Source: Chryseobacterium sp. FH2 (lineage in GTDB: Bacteria > Bacteroidota > Bacteroidia > Flavobacteriales > Weeksellaceae). From it: a stretch of DNA of 64,000 nt. The DNA lies in the NCBI RefSeq assembly GCF_001045455.1, contig NZ_LFNE01000007.1, positions 219,709 through 283,708 of the forward strand, read 5' to 3'. This document shows positions 6,093-14,878 of this stretch, one piece after another (within the stretch, counting starts at the first letter, position 1; each line of letters starts with the position of its first letter). The notes below the pieces were generated by a model. It was given only the letters and a program-made list of their open reading frames with translations, searched no databases and was not told the DNA's origin. Both the position numbers and the translations under genes were made by a program.

Positions 6093-8169
6093 TTAGGTTA
6101 CTAATGTATTTGCGATGAAATCGGGTACTAAAGCATAATGTAATAATTTCATGCTGATAGAAGCTCTACCGCTCGTCAATGTTCTCAAATCAGAAATATA
6201 TCCAAAAGTAGAAGCCAAAGGTACTTCTGCTGTGAAGGTCTTTCTTCCCGATTTTTCATCAATTGAAGTGATAATTCCTCTTCGTTTGTTAATATCTGCA
6301 GTTACGATGCCTGTATATTCATCAATGCTTTGAATCTCAACTCGCATGATGGGTTCCAAAAATTTTGGTTTACAACTTTTTGCGATGGCTCTGAAGCCAT
6401 CTCTTGCCGCAATTTCAAAATCGTAAGCCCCAGAATCTTCAGAATGAGCGGCACCATCAAGAAGCGTAATTTTCATGCCTTCCAATGGGTATCCGCTTAA
6501 TACTCCGTTTTCCATTGCTTCTCTGAAACCTTTTTCAACGGAAGGAATAAATTCACTAGGAATCGCCCCGCCTTTAATTTGATTAATAAATTCCAATAAA
6601 TTCCAACCCAATTTCATTATCATTTCTAGGCCCTATTTCAAAAGTTATATCCGCAAATTGCCCATTTCCACCATTTTGTTTCACGAGTTTTTCTCTATGA
6701 ATTTTTGTTTCGGTTAGAATTTCCTTGTAAGAAACCTTAGGTTTACCCTGATTGATTTCGATTCCGTGATTCAATCGGATTTTTTCTAAAGTAACTTCCA
6801 AATGCAATTCACCAAGACCGCTCAGCAAAGTTTCACCTGTTTGTCTGTCTCTTTCAACAACCAAAGAGGGATCTTCTTCCTGAATTTTAGATAAAACCAA
6901 TCCGAAAGATTTTTCATCAGCATTCGTTTTTGGTTCAATCGAAACTCTGATAACCGGAGCAGGGATCGTTATTGATTCTAATAATACAGGCCTTTTCAAA
7001 CTTGATAGTGAATCTCCTGTTTTCGCATCTTTTATACCTGTTAAAGCAACGATATCCCCCGCTTTTCCTTCTTCAATTGTTAGTGTTTTATCCGACTGCA
7101 TCTGTAAAATTCTCGAAATTCTAAAGCTTTCGCCAGTTCTCACATTCAGAACAGTATCTCCGGATTTTATCATTCCGGAATACATTCTAAGCATTGCTAA
7201 TTTACCCATATGCTTATCAATCATCACTTTGAAAATAAGCCCTGAAAAAGTTTCTTTTTCATTTCTTTGCAGTACAATCGTTTCTTCAGTTTTAGGATTT
7301 TTGCCTTGAACAGAAGACAGTTGATCGGGAGCCGGAAGATAGCTTACAATCGCATCAAGCAATGGCTGGACTCCTTTGTTTTTAAAAGCAGAACCGCATA
7401 AAACCGGAACAATTGCTCTTGATTGACAAGTCCTTTGTATCGCTTCAAGAATCATTTCTTCAGAAATTTTATTTTCATAGTTTATGAACGTTTCAAAGAA
7501 AATTTCGTCATATTCAGCTAAATTTTCCATTAATTTTAATCTGAATTCACTTGCTTCGGTTTTATAATTCTCAGGAATTTCTTTTTCAATAAACATTTCG
7601 CCATTTTCATCGATCCAATACAAAGCTTTCTGTTTAATTAAATCAATGATTCCTACAAAATTATCTTCAGAGCCGATTGGAATTTGCAAAGCCAATGGAA
7701 TTGCATTTAGCTTGGTTTTAATTTCATTTAAAACAGCAAAGAAATCAGCTCCGGTTCTATCCATTTTATTGATAAAACAGATTTTTGAAATCCCATGCTT
7801 TTCAGCTTGAAACCAAACGTTTTCTGTTTGAGGCTGAACTCCCGAAGCAGCACAAAAAACTGCAACAACACTGTCTAAAACTCTTAAAGAACGCTCAACT
7901 TCTACCGCAAAATCAATGTGCCCGGGAGTATCAATAATATTTATATTAAAAATAGTATTATCTTTTTTCCACTGGGTAGAAATGGCAGCAGAAGAAATGG
8001 TAATTCCTCTTTTTTTCTCCTGAATATCTTTATCCATCATAGTATTTCCTTCATCTACGTTCCCTATTTTATGAATCATTCCCGTGTAATAAAGCAGTCT
8101 CTCGGTGAGAGTCGTTTTTCCGGCATCTACGTGTGCTATTATCCCAATATTTCGTGTGTTGTATTTCAT
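6093..8169 (-). pseudogene. Elongation factor G paralogue, frameshifted
   Basis: An EF-G-type ribosomal GTPase read in two frames. The first 528 codons (8169 to 6583) hold the G domain: AHVDAGKT at 12-19, RGITI at 55-59, DTPGH at 81-85, NKMD at 135-138 and CGSAF. Domains II and III follow, plus the start of domain IV. The rest of IV and V continues in another frame (to 6093), from LEFINQIKGGAIPSEFIPSV to the end. Joined, the product is about 690 residues, normal EF-G length. The break is a tandem duplication of AATAAATTCC (6585-6604); removing one copy restores LEFINQIKGG. It is not beside rpsL/rpsG/tuf, so it is probably a second EF-G. A sequencing error is possible. Confidence 0.88.
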
Positions 8170-8330
8170 TTTGTTTAATTTAAATTGTTGATTTTTAAGG
8201 CTGTGTTTTTATATTTTTAAGCATAAAGACTTATAATCTTGCTATTTGTACGGCAAGAATATTTTCTCTTCATTTAAAAAACTGGACAACCTTTTCGAAT
8301 GTGTAAAAAGCTGAAATTTGGGTAGCAAAA

Positions 8331-8356
8331 AAGGCCTATCTGAATAGATAGGCCTT
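8331..8356 (-). terminator. Attenuator terminator before the EF-G paralogue
   Basis: A perfect 10-bp stem AAGGCCTATC / GATAGGCCTT with a 6-nt loop, followed on the minus strand by six T. It lies after the 28-codon leader ORF and before the EF-G start, so transcription must pass it to reach the gene. Positions 8337-8346 (loop and one arm) are exactly complementary to 8388-8397 at the end of the leader ORF, giving a competing antiterminator helix. Confidence 0.8.
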
Positions 8357-8386
8357 CAATATGTTTTGTTTTATAAAGGTCGATCG

Positions 8387-8473
8387 TTATTCAGATAAAT
8401 ATTTAGTGCTACCAAAGTACACAGCTCTGATAGGATTGTTTAAAGTCATAATATTTATCATTTTTGTTGACAT
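8387..8473 (-). CDS. Putative 28-residue leader peptide of the EF-G paralogue
   Basis: A short ORF, ATG at 8473 and TAA at 8387-8389. The product begins MSTKMINIMTLNN and ends PIRAVYFGSTKYLSE. ATG codons 5 and 9 are also possible starts. A promoter-like pair lies just upstream (8494-8523), and an intrinsic terminator follows 30 nt after the stop. The last codons (L-S-E-stop) contain the 10 nt that can pair with the terminator loop and 3' arm. This is the classic layout of translation-sensed attenuation: a ribosome moving normally to the stop masks the antiterminator strand and lets the terminator form, while one stalled upstream frees it. The arrangement resembles leader control of ribosome-protection genes such as tet(M). 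The sensing signal is unknown. Confidence 0.6.
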   Translation of the reverse strand: MSTKMINIMTLNNPIRAVYFGSTKYLSE

Positions 8474-8493
8474 TGTTGGTTTTTAATCGGTTG

Positions 8494-8523
8494 CGAAATT
8501 AGAAAAATTTTTCAAATCTCAAA
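8494..8523 (-). promoter_or_regulatory. Promoter of the EF-G leader
   Basis: On the minus strand TTTG (8520-8523) and TAATTTCG (8494-8501, one change from TAnnTTTG) are 18 nt apart. This places transcription start about 14 nt before the leader ORF. Confidence 0.55.
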
Positions 8524-8642
8524 AATTTTTGAAAATAATTTTTTAATAAGATCATTTGATTGAATAATTTTAAAGAGAAGTTTGACCTTCTGAAATTTCC
8601 TCTAAAAATAATAATGGAGTAGGTTCGCTTGTTTTTATATAT

Positions 8643-8650
8643 TATCTTTG
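8643..8650 (+). promoter_or_regulatory. -7 box of terC gene
   Basis: TATCTTTG, a full match to TAnnTTTG, 38 nt before the GTG start. No clear TTTG -33 box is seen. Confidence 0.5.
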
Positions 8651-8688
8651 ATGCTATTGTGTTTATAGCAAATTAATACAAAGTTAAA

Positions 8689-9723
8689 GTGGAAAAACAT
8701 CAAAGTATTTTAGACTTACACCCTGGTTTGGTGTGGGGATTCGGGATAACGGTTGTTATCATGTTATTGCTGGATTTAGGGATTTTTAATAAGAAAAGTC
8801 ATGAGGTTTCTTCGAAAGAAGCTACAATCTGGTCGGTAGTATGGATCTCACTGTCTATGATTTTTTCAGGTGTTGTATATTGGGCTTTTAATACAGACGG
8901 AAGCCCGGAAAGCCACTCGCTTGCGATAGAGAAATTTACACAATATCAGGCTGCATATTGGATTGAAAAGGCACTTTCTGTAGATAATCTTTTTGTTTTT
9001 ATCCTTGTTTTCGGATTCTTTAAAGTACCGAAATATCTTCATCATAAAGTTTTGTTTTGGGGAATAATAGGAGCGCTGATTTTCAGAGCCATATTTATTT
9101 TTGCAGGGATAGGAATTATCAATCTGACCTATTTACCTGAGATGGAAATTTTCGGAAATCCTGTTAAGATCAATGTTGTAATGACGCTTTTCGGCTTATT
9201 TTTGGTGTATGCCGGAATTAAGTCCTGGGGAGGTCATGATGATGGTGATGATGAAGACTATAATGATTCTGCAGGTGCAAAATTGGTAAAAAGCTTTTGG
9301 AAAGTTTCTTCGACCTATGATGGAGATAAGTTTTTCACAGTACAAAACGGTATCAAAATGGCGACTCCACTTTTGGTGGTGGTTGCTGTCATTGAGTTTA
9401 CAGACGTACTTTTTGCAGTAGACTCTATTCCTGCAATTTTTGCAATTTCAAACGACCCGTTTATTCTTTATACTTCAAATATTTTCGCAATTTTGGGATT
9501 AAGATCATTGTATTTTTTACTGGCAAATTTTATTTATATGTTCAGCAAACTTTCATACGGTCTGGCCATAATTTTATCTTTCATTGGAGTAAAGATGTTG
9601 ATTGCTCCTTGGATACATATTCCATCACCCGTTTCTTTAGGAATTGTTGGAGGTGTTCTTGTAGTTTCTGTTTTAGTGTCATTACTGTTTCCCGATAAGA
9701 AAATAAAAAAGAAATTAGAATAA
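8689..9723 (+). CDS. TerC/Alx family membrane protein
   Basis: 344 residues with about nine hydrophobic segments. It carries the family signatures FWGIIGALIFRAIFIFAG and VIEFTDVLFAVDSIPAIFAI, whose acidic residues line the membrane site in TerC/Alx proteins. The family is linked to manganese export and tellurite resistance; which role applies here is not visible. The start is GTG at 8689, since no in-frame ATG fits ahead of the conserved first helix. A terminator shared with the convergent catalase-like gene follows the stop. Confidence 0.9.
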   Translation: MEKHQSILDLHPGLVWGFGITVVIMLLLDLGIFNKKSHEVSSKEATIWSVVWISLSMIFSGVVYWAFNTDGSPESHSLAIEKFTQYQAAYWIEKALSVDNLFVFILVFGFFKVPKYLHHKVLFWGIIGALIFRAIFIFAGIGIINLTYLPEMEIFGNPVKINVVMTLFGLFLVYAGIKSWGGHDDGDDEDYNDSAGAKLVKSFWKVSSTYDGDKFFTVQNGIKMATPLLVVVAVIEFTDVLFAVDSIPAIFAISNDPFILYTSNIFAILGLRSLYFLLANFIYMFSKLSYGLAIILSFIGVKMLIAPWIHIPSPVSLGIVGGVLVVSVLVSLLFPDKKIKKKLE

Positions 9724-9734
9724 AACCAGAATAT

Positions 9735-9762
9735 AAGGGCTTTGCAATTTTGTAAAGCCTTT
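9735..9762. terminator. Bidirectional terminator
   Basis: An 11-bp hairpin (AAGGGCTTTGC with GTAAAGCCTT) with T tracts on both strands, between convergent genes. Confidence 0.75.
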
Positions 9763-10761
9763 TTATTTGTATTTCAAAAGTTTATTGATTTTCTGACGGG
9801 TTTGTAATGAAACCTTATAAGCTTCATTCCTTAGTTTCTGTATTTTTCCGACAGGTTGAAAGAATAGTTTACTTTCAAAAGGATTAAATGAAAGAAGCTC
9901 ATTTTCACAAGCAGCGGAATTTAAAAGAGAATCTTTCTCAATTTTTACTTCTCCTATTTTAATGAAAGGTGAATTTTTCCATTCTACATTGAGCTTGTTG
10001 ATAGGCTGGTCTTTTGAATCATAACAAATTTGAATCAAAACATCGGCGGTAAAATCATTTGTTTTAAGATAATTTTCAAGAGCGTCTTTTGTAGTCAGCT
10101 TTTTTCCAAAGTTTTTATTGATATTTCGGGGGCTAAGTTTTATTTTAATCATATTTTCACCTAATCTGTAAGCCCCGACAGAATAATAATCAAATGACAA
10201 AAGAAAATCATTTTTTTTACTGATGAGCTTTAAAATATTTTTAAAAAAAGAGACTGTGAAAATTGATGGAGTAACTTTCAATATTTGAAGTATTAATGAG
10301 AGTAAACTCCATTTTTTTAGATAAAAACGATTAACTGAGGTAAATAATTTTAAAAATATACTTACAGAATTTATCGGGAACAACGGGAAATTTACCAAAG
10401 GATAATTGGCTATTAGATCACCATTTTCATCTTTTATTTTTACGGCAAAGCCATAGGCCGGAATATCCTTTTTACTCTTCTGAATTTTCAAATTGGCATT
10501 CGAAAATCTTATGATTAAATCATATTTTTCTTTATCAAAAAATTGTTGTAACTCGATCGGGATTTTCTTTTCAATTAAAAATTTACCTGTAGCAAGAGCA
10601 TATGTTTTTGCATGCGCATTTCTTGTAGCGTAGTTTACGTCACTTACCCTTGATGATTGTTCAACAAAATCAGCGATACTTTTTTTATTGATTTCAAGGA
10701 GTTCATTTTCCTCGTCAGTCAGCTGATCGTATTTCTTATTATATTTTAATGGAACTGGCAT
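9763..10761 (-). CDS. Catalase-like heme protein
   Basis: 332 residues, shorter than classic catalases and in the range of catalase-related proteins. Catalase-core traits are recognisable: RNAHAKTYALATGKF (about 46-60) corresponds to the distal His loop, IIRFSNAN to the following strand, and SFDYYSVGAYRLGEN (about 188-202) to the proximal region. There the sequence aligns with the catalase Tyr-x-x-Arg heme-ligand segment. A catalytic role is inferred; some relatives act on lipid hydroperoxides rather than H2O2. It is a single gene with no signal peptide. Confidence 0.75.
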   Translation of the reverse strand: MPVPLKYNKKYDQLTDEENELLEINKKSIADFVEQSSRVSDVNYATRNAHAKTYALATGKFLIEKKIPIELQQFFDKEKYDLIIRFSNANLKIQKSKKDIPAYGFAVKIKDENGDLIANYPLVNFPLFPINSVSIFLKLFTSVNRFYLKKWSLLSLILQILKVTPSIFTVSFFKNILKLISKKNDFLLSFDYYSVGAYRLGENMIKIKLSPRNINKNFGKKLTTKDALENYLKTNDFTADVLIQICYDSKDQPINKLNVEWKNSPFIKIGEVKIEKDSLLNSAACENELLSFNPFESKLFFQPVGKIQKLRNEAYKVSLQTRQKINKLLKYK

Positions 10762-10948
10762 TTAGTTTTTAAATTCAATTATAACGCCAAGTTTTGGAAT
10801 ATGAGTTAACATAATATTAAGTGTTTTTGAATTTATCTCAGTGTACGGGCTAAATGTTTGTAAATGTGACAAATATAAATCGTATTTATTAATTGTTTTA
10901 TTTTTAATTATGAATGGTTACAATTTCTGACTTACGTTTCCAAAGTCT

Positions 10949-10956
10949 TATCTTTG
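10949..10956 (+). promoter_or_regulatory. -7 box deciding the FKBP start
   Basis: TATCTTTG lies downstream of the ATG at 10914, so that upstream ATG would not be in the mRNA. The start is therefore ATG 10971, 15 nt after the box. Confidence 0.65.
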
Positions 10957-10970
10957 TAAAAAAATTAACA

Positions 10971-11405
10971 ATGGGAGTAGCAGATTTGTTATTTAAACGT
11001 AAGAAAGAACAGGCCGAAAAAAACCTTAATGAAGGTAAAGCTTACATGGAAGAGTACGGCAAAAGAGAAAGTGTGGTACAGTTACCAAGCGGTTTGCAAT
11101 ATGAAGTCATTACTGAAGGCGACGGGGAAAAACCGGGTCCTAAATCTATGGTAAAATGCCACTACCACGGAACTACGATTGCAGGTAAAATCTTTGACAG
11201 CTCTGTAAAAAGAGGCACACCGGCATCTTTTCCACTAAACAAAGTAATTGCAGGATGGACAGAGGCTTTACAATTAATGCCTGTTGGAAGCAAGTGGAGA
11301 CTGATTATTCCTCCGCATTTGGCTTATGGAGAACAACAAATCAGTAAAGAGATAGGCCCAAACAGTACGCTTGTTTTTGAAGTGGAATTGTTGGGGATAA
11401 AATAA
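10971..11405 (+). CDS. FKBP-type peptidyl-prolyl cis-trans isomerase
   Basis: 144 residues from ATG 10971, starting MGVADLLFKRKKEQAEKN; a longer frame from 10914 crosses the promoter. A short charged helical N-terminus precedes one FKBP domain (about 45-144). The domain shows VKCHYHGTTIAGKIFDSS, GWTEALQLMPVGSKWRLIIP and LAYGE, with the usual binding-pocket aromatics. There is no signal peptide, so it is probably cytoplasmic. It folds proline-containing proteins. A strong terminator follows. Confidence 0.92.
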   Translation: MGVADLLFKRKKEQAEKNLNEGKAYMEEYGKRESVVQLPSGLQYEVITEGDGEKPGPKSMVKCHYHGTTIAGKIFDSSVKRGTPASFPLNKVIAGWTEALQLMPVGSKWRLIIPPHLAYGEQQISKEIGPNSTLVFEVELLGIK

Positions 11406-11425
11406 TTTTACTTTAAAAATAGCTT

Positions 11426-11456
11426 AAAAATTTACCCGGATTCGGGTAAATTTTTT
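11426..11456 (+). terminator. Terminator after FKBP gene
   Basis: A 13-bp hairpin AAAAATTTACCCG / CGGGTAAATTTTT with GATT loop, running into T's. Confidence 0.85.
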
Positions 11457-11531
11457 ATTTGTATTATATTCGTGCTTATTTTAATTTCAAATTTTACCTC
11501 TTTGTAGTTTTTACACAAAAAATACATTGAT

Positions 11532-12482
11532 ATGAAAAAACTGTTTTACCTCTTTGCTATTTTTAGCTTAATAACTTCCTGTGTTTCCAAAAAAAATCAG
11601 GCAATAAAGCAGAATATCCTTACGCTTCGTGACAGCTATTGCAAGGCACCCTTTCAATATAATTATACAAACAGAATTCCGTCATATAACTCTGATTCTA
11701 TTTTAAATGCAAATAAAGACTTAAAGGGAACGTTTTCAGATCAAAGTATTTTGATTTTGAATGCATTAGATAACCTTGATGAAGTGCATCAAATTATTGG
11801 TTTAAAGAAAGATTCATCTTTGGCATCACAGGTAAAAGTTCTGCAGCTCAAAACTAAAATTAACAGTAAAATCACCATTGCATTGACGGAGTTAGATGCT
11901 GTAGCCGCTGAATTTGACTGTGAAGGTGAAAGAGTGGCTCAAATTGGAAATTATGTTGACAATCTGAATGATTCCAGAAACAATAAATTGATTTTATATT
12001 CGATTGTTACAGGGGCAGCTGCTTCTATTGCCGGCGGAATTATAAAAGATGATGCCTGGAGTAATGCAGTTGATATCAGCGGAGGAGCTTTAGGTGCAGG
12101 TTTCGGTTTAGCCACCTTAAATCCAAAGGGGAAAAAGGTAGAATTTATTCATCAGAGAAACCTTTTAAGAGATATTTGGAATGAAAAATTAGAATCGCCA
12201 AATTTTCCACCATTCATTTGGTATATGTATACTGAAAAAAAATTTTCAAATAAAGAAAAGCATTCTATTATTGGAAATATGAAGGAAAGATGGCTGCATT
12301 ATCAGTTTGATGATGACAAAGATGCGGCAAATCGGTCAGTTATTTTCAGTGACGGAGGGTATTACAGAGCGGATGATCTACATAACAGAGCAGCAATGCT
12401 CAATCAAATGCAATCAGCGACAAGAACTATCAATCAGAATATCAATTATTTATTGTTAGATTTGGATAAATTGATATTGTAA
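11532..12482 (+). CDS. Predicted lipoprotein of unknown function
   Basis: 316 residues. A signal peptide ends in a lipobox (SLITSC, Cys at about 17), so it is anchored in the membrane. I do not recognise the family. A Gly/Ala-rich hydrophobic stretch near 158-198 (GAAASIAGGIIKDDAW, then GGALGAGFGLATL) could be a membrane hairpin or glycine zipper. Flanking parts are polar and helical, and the second half is rich in aromatic and charged residues. It is a single gene; an Rrf2 cluster begins 66 nt later behind its own promoter. Confidence 0.75.
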   Translation: MKKLFYLFAIFSLITSCVSKKNQAIKQNILTLRDSYCKAPFQYNYTNRIPSYNSDSILNANKDLKGTFSDQSILILNALDNLDEVHQIIGLKKDSSLASQVKVLQLKTKINSKITIALTELDAVAAEFDCEGERVAQIGNYVDNLNDSRNNKLILYSIVTGAAASIAGGIIKDDAWSNAVDISGGALGAGFGLATLNPKGKKVEFIHQRNLLRDIWNEKLESPNFPPFIWYMYTEKKFSNKEKHSIIGNMKERWLHYQFDDDKDAANRSVIFSDGGYYRADDLHNRAAMLNQMQSATRTINQNINYLLLDLDKLIL

Positions 12483-12494
12483 GGATAATTTAAG

Positions 12495-12513
12495 TGTAAT
12501 AAAATTTGTTACA
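12495..12513 (+). promoter_or_regulatory. Operator 1, Rrf2 cluster
   Basis: TGTAATAAAATTTGTTACA is a 19-nt dyad (TGTAAY-N7-RTTACA). It is the reverse complement of operator 2 at 12978-12996 apart from one base. It covers the TTTG -33 box of the regulator gene, which points to autorepression. Confidence 0.7.
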
Positions 12514-12535
12514 TTTATAAATTTGCTTATCTTTG
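12505..12535 (+). promoter_or_regulatory. Promoter of the Rrf2 regulator gene
   Basis: TTTG 12505-12508 and TATCTTTG 12528-12535 are 19 nt apart and overlap operator 1. The transcript would start only a few nucleotides before the ATG at 12549. Confidence 0.7.
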
Positions 12536-12548
12536 CCATGTAATTACG

Positions 12549-12959
12549 ATGAACAATACAAGATTTGCTACGGCGATACACATCATGACACTTTTGGCAA
12601 AAAGCCCTCAGGATTGGCTAACTTCTGAGTGGATGGCGGGCAGCATTAATATAAATCCTGCAGTTGTACGTAAAGAAATCAGTGTTTTGAGAGGAGCGGG
12701 TTTGATTATTAGCAGGCAGGGAAAAGATGGTGGCAGTCAGCTTGCAAGACATTCAGATTCTATTACAATCTCTCAAATCTATTCAGCAGTGAAAAATACT
12801 GAAGTTTTGGGAAAGAAAAATCAAAATCCCAATCCGGCTTGCAGTGTCGGGAGGGAAATTAATAATCATTTGAACGATTTATTTGTAGAGACAGATAAAT
12901 TGGTTGTCAATTTTTTAGGAGATAAATCATTGAAAGAATTCACTGATCAGTTCGGATAA
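12549..12959 (+). CDS. Rrf2 family transcriptional regulator (YwnA-like)
   Basis: 136 residues with an N-terminal winged helix (about 5-65): TRFATAIHIMTLLAKS, then INPAVVRKEISVLRGAGLIISRQGKDGG, the classic Rrf2 recognition helix and wing. There is no three-cysteine FeS cluster as in IscR; one Cys is present (CSVGREI), as in redox- or electrophile-sensing YwnA-type members. It precedes a NAD(P)-binding protein like ywnB, and matching operators lie before both genes. Probably a local repressor of itself and its neighbours. Confidence 0.88.
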   Translation: MNNTRFATAIHIMTLLAKSPQDWLTSEWMAGSININPAVVRKEISVLRGAGLIISRQGKDGGSQLARHSDSITISQIYSAVKNTEVLGKKNQNPNPACSVGREINNHLNDLFVETDKLVVNFLGDKSLKEFTDQFG

Positions 12960-12977
12960 ATTTTTTTTATCTATAAA

Positions 12978-12996
12978 TGTAACAGATTTTATTACA
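12978..12996 (+). promoter_or_regulatory. Operator 2, Rrf2 cluster
   Basis: TGTAACAGATTTTATTACA lies in the 58-nt gap before the NAD(P)-binding gene and is a one-base variant of the reverse complement of operator 1. The shared dyad in two places is strong evidence for a common regulator, most simply the adjacent Rrf2 protein. Confidence 0.68.
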
Positions 12997-13017
12997 GTTT
13001 AATTAAAATAAAATATT

Positions 13018-13668
13018 ATGAAAAAAGTAGCGGTAATCGGTGCGACAGGATTTGTGGGAACACAAGTAGTAAAAGAATTAGTAAACAGAGGATATGAAGT
13101 AGAAGCAGTAGTGAGAGATGCTTCAAAAGTTCAGCAGAATGAAAAGGTAACAGCAAAAAGCGTTGATGTAAACAATATTGATGAATTGGCAGATGCTTTG
13201 AAAGGAAACGACGCAGTCATCAGCGCTTTCAATGCAGGTTGGACGAATCCTGATTTATATAACGATTTTCTGAATGGTTCGATGAATATTGAAAAAGCAG
13301 TTGAAAATTCCGGGGTAAAAAGATTTATTACAGTTGGCGGAGCAGGGAGCCTTTACATTGATGGTAATCAATTGGTTGACGGGCCGGATTTTCCTGAAGA
13401 TTATAAGGCCGGAGCAACTGCGGCAAGAGATTATTTAAATAAAATCAAGGAAAATACAACGTTGGATTGGACATTTTTTAGTCCCGCAATTGAAATGCAT
13501 CAGGGAACTGCCGGTGTGAGAGTTGGAAAATACCGAACAGCTTTGGAAAACCCGGTATTTGATGAAAACGGAAGAAGTATACTTTCTGTGGAGGATGTTG
13601 CGGTAGCATTGGTAGATGAATTGGAGCAAAATAACCATATCCGTGAACGTTTTACGGCTGCTTATTAA
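13018..13668 (+). CDS. NAD(P)-binding oxidoreductase (YwnB-like, atypical SDR)
   Basis: 216 residues. The Rossmann motif GATGFVGTQV is at about 8-17. The single-domain layout of NAD(P)H-binding atypical short-chain dehydrogenases follows (NAVIS-type strand AVISAFNAGW, then FITVGGAGSLYIDG and the C-terminal SVEDVAVALVDELEQ). Substrate unknown; close relatives are described as flavin- or quinone-type reductases. It sits between the Rrf2 gene and an MBL gene, 14 nt before the latter, so it is likely in one operon. Confidence 0.88.
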   Translation: MKKVAVIGATGFVGTQVVKELVNRGYEVEAVVRDASKVQQNEKVTAKSVDVNNIDELADALKGNDAVISAFNAGWTNPDLYNDFLNGSMNIEKAVENSGVKRFITVGGAGSLYIDGNQLVDGPDFPEDYKAGATAARDYLNKIKENTTLDWTFFSPAIEMHQGTAGVRVGKYRTALENPVFDENGRSILSVEDVAVALVDELEQNNHIRERFTAAY

Positions 13669-13682
13669 TCAAAATTATTGAA

Positions 13683-14861
13683 ATGATGATTAAAGAGAAA
13701 TTATTTTCATTACTTCTTATATTCGGTTTTATAAGCTCTGTATTTGCCGGAGGTTTAAAAATTAAAGTCTATAATCCCGGTTCTAAAGCAATTTTTCCCA
13801 TTACGTCAACGATTGTGTATGGTGACAAAGATGCAATGCTGATTGATGCCCAATTTCAAAAGCAATATGCAGAGGAGCTTGTAAAAGAGATAAAATCAAC
13901 AGGTAAAGATCTGAAAATTGTTTTTATTTCCCACAGCGATCCTGATTTTTATTTTGGTTTAGATGTTATTAAAAAGAATTTCCCTGATGCCAAAATCATT
14001 TCGACAGCTCAGACTGCTTATCTTATTTCAGCTTCAAAAGATGATAAGTTAGCTGTTTGGGAGGCAAAATTAAAAAGTGATGTACCTTCAGAAATTATTG
14101 TTCCGGAAGCTGTTGATTCAATTCCTGATTTGGAAGGGAATAAAATTGAGATTAAACAAAACCTGGACGATTCTGCGCATAGCTTTCTTTGGATTCCGTC
14201 GATAAAAACCATTGTGGGTGGAATTTCTGTAACAGTCGATTCTCACATCTGGATGGCGGATACCCCAAATAAAGATGCGATTGATCGATGGATTTTCCAG
14301 ATCGATGTGATGAAGGCTCTGAACCCGCAATGGGTGGTTCCTTCACATTATGCAAAACAAGATCTTTCGCCAGGCTCATTAGATTTTGTTAAAAGCTACC
14401 TTAAAAATTACAAAAAAGCGGTGAACGAAAATAAAACTTCCGAAGCGATTGTAAATTTTATGGTAACACAATATCCTAATCTTTCAGGAAAAGAGGAGCT
14501 GGAAATGGGCGTAAAAATTTTTCTGGGTGAAATGGTTTGGGATTTAAAATCACCTTATCCCGCAATCGGAAGAAAAGTTGAGGTTAATTTTAACGGGACT
14601 AAGTTTGTTTTAAACTTTAAGGATAATAAAACCATGTCATTGATTGGAACTGAAGGTTCTGTCAAAGGAATTACAGATACAGTTCAATACACCGCTGTGG
14701 AAGTTGCAAAAAATGTTTTTATGGTATATTGGTACGAATCCAAACATGGGGATAATGTTACTCATGTTCAGGATTATAATAAAAATATAGTTTACTCAAA
14801 TATAGCAACTAAAGACGGTTCTTTTACCCATGTTAAAGGTAGACTTACTATTTTAAAATAA
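13683..14861 (+). CDS. Exported MBL-fold protein with C-terminal MoaF-like domain
   Basis: 392 residues with a Sec-type signal peptide (SLLLIFGFISSVFAGG). About 25-240 is a metallo-beta-lactamase fold. The usual HxHxDH metal loop instead reads HSDPDFYFG at about 84-92, so two ligands are replaced; the later strand residues SAHSFLW and VPSHYA remain. About 295-390 resembles a MoaF-type beta-barrel domain (KFVLNFKDNKTMSLIG, then VAKNVFMVYWYES). Whether it binds metal is uncertain. It is last of the Rrf2-controlled cluster. A 25-nt repeat follows 17 nt after the stop. Confidence 0.78.
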   Translation: MMIKEKLFSLLLIFGFISSVFAGGLKIKVYNPGSKAIFPITSTIVYGDKDAMLIDAQFQKQYAEELVKEIKSTGKDLKIVFISHSDPDFYFGLDVIKKNFPDAKIISTAQTAYLISASKDDKLAVWEAKLKSDVPSEIIVPEAVDSIPDLEGNKIEIKQNLDDSAHSFLWIPSIKTIVGGISVTVDSHIWMADTPNKDAIDRWIFQIDVMKALNPQWVVPSHYAKQDLSPGSLDFVKSYLKNYKKAVNENKTSEAIVNFMVTQYPNLSGKEELEMGVKIFLGEMVWDLKSPYPAIGRKVEVNFNGTKFVLNFKDNKTMSLIGTEGSVKGITDTVQYTAVEVAKNVFMVYWYESKHGDNVTHVQDYNKNIVYSNIATKDGSFTHVKGRLTILK

Positions 14862-14878
14862 TTAGTTTTACGATTAAG

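Noticed and set aside
6093..6623. Separate 176-residue gene for the EF-G C-terminus
   Set aside because: It is the frameshifted remainder of the EF-G paralogue; its apparent start lies inside domain IV and has no promoter.
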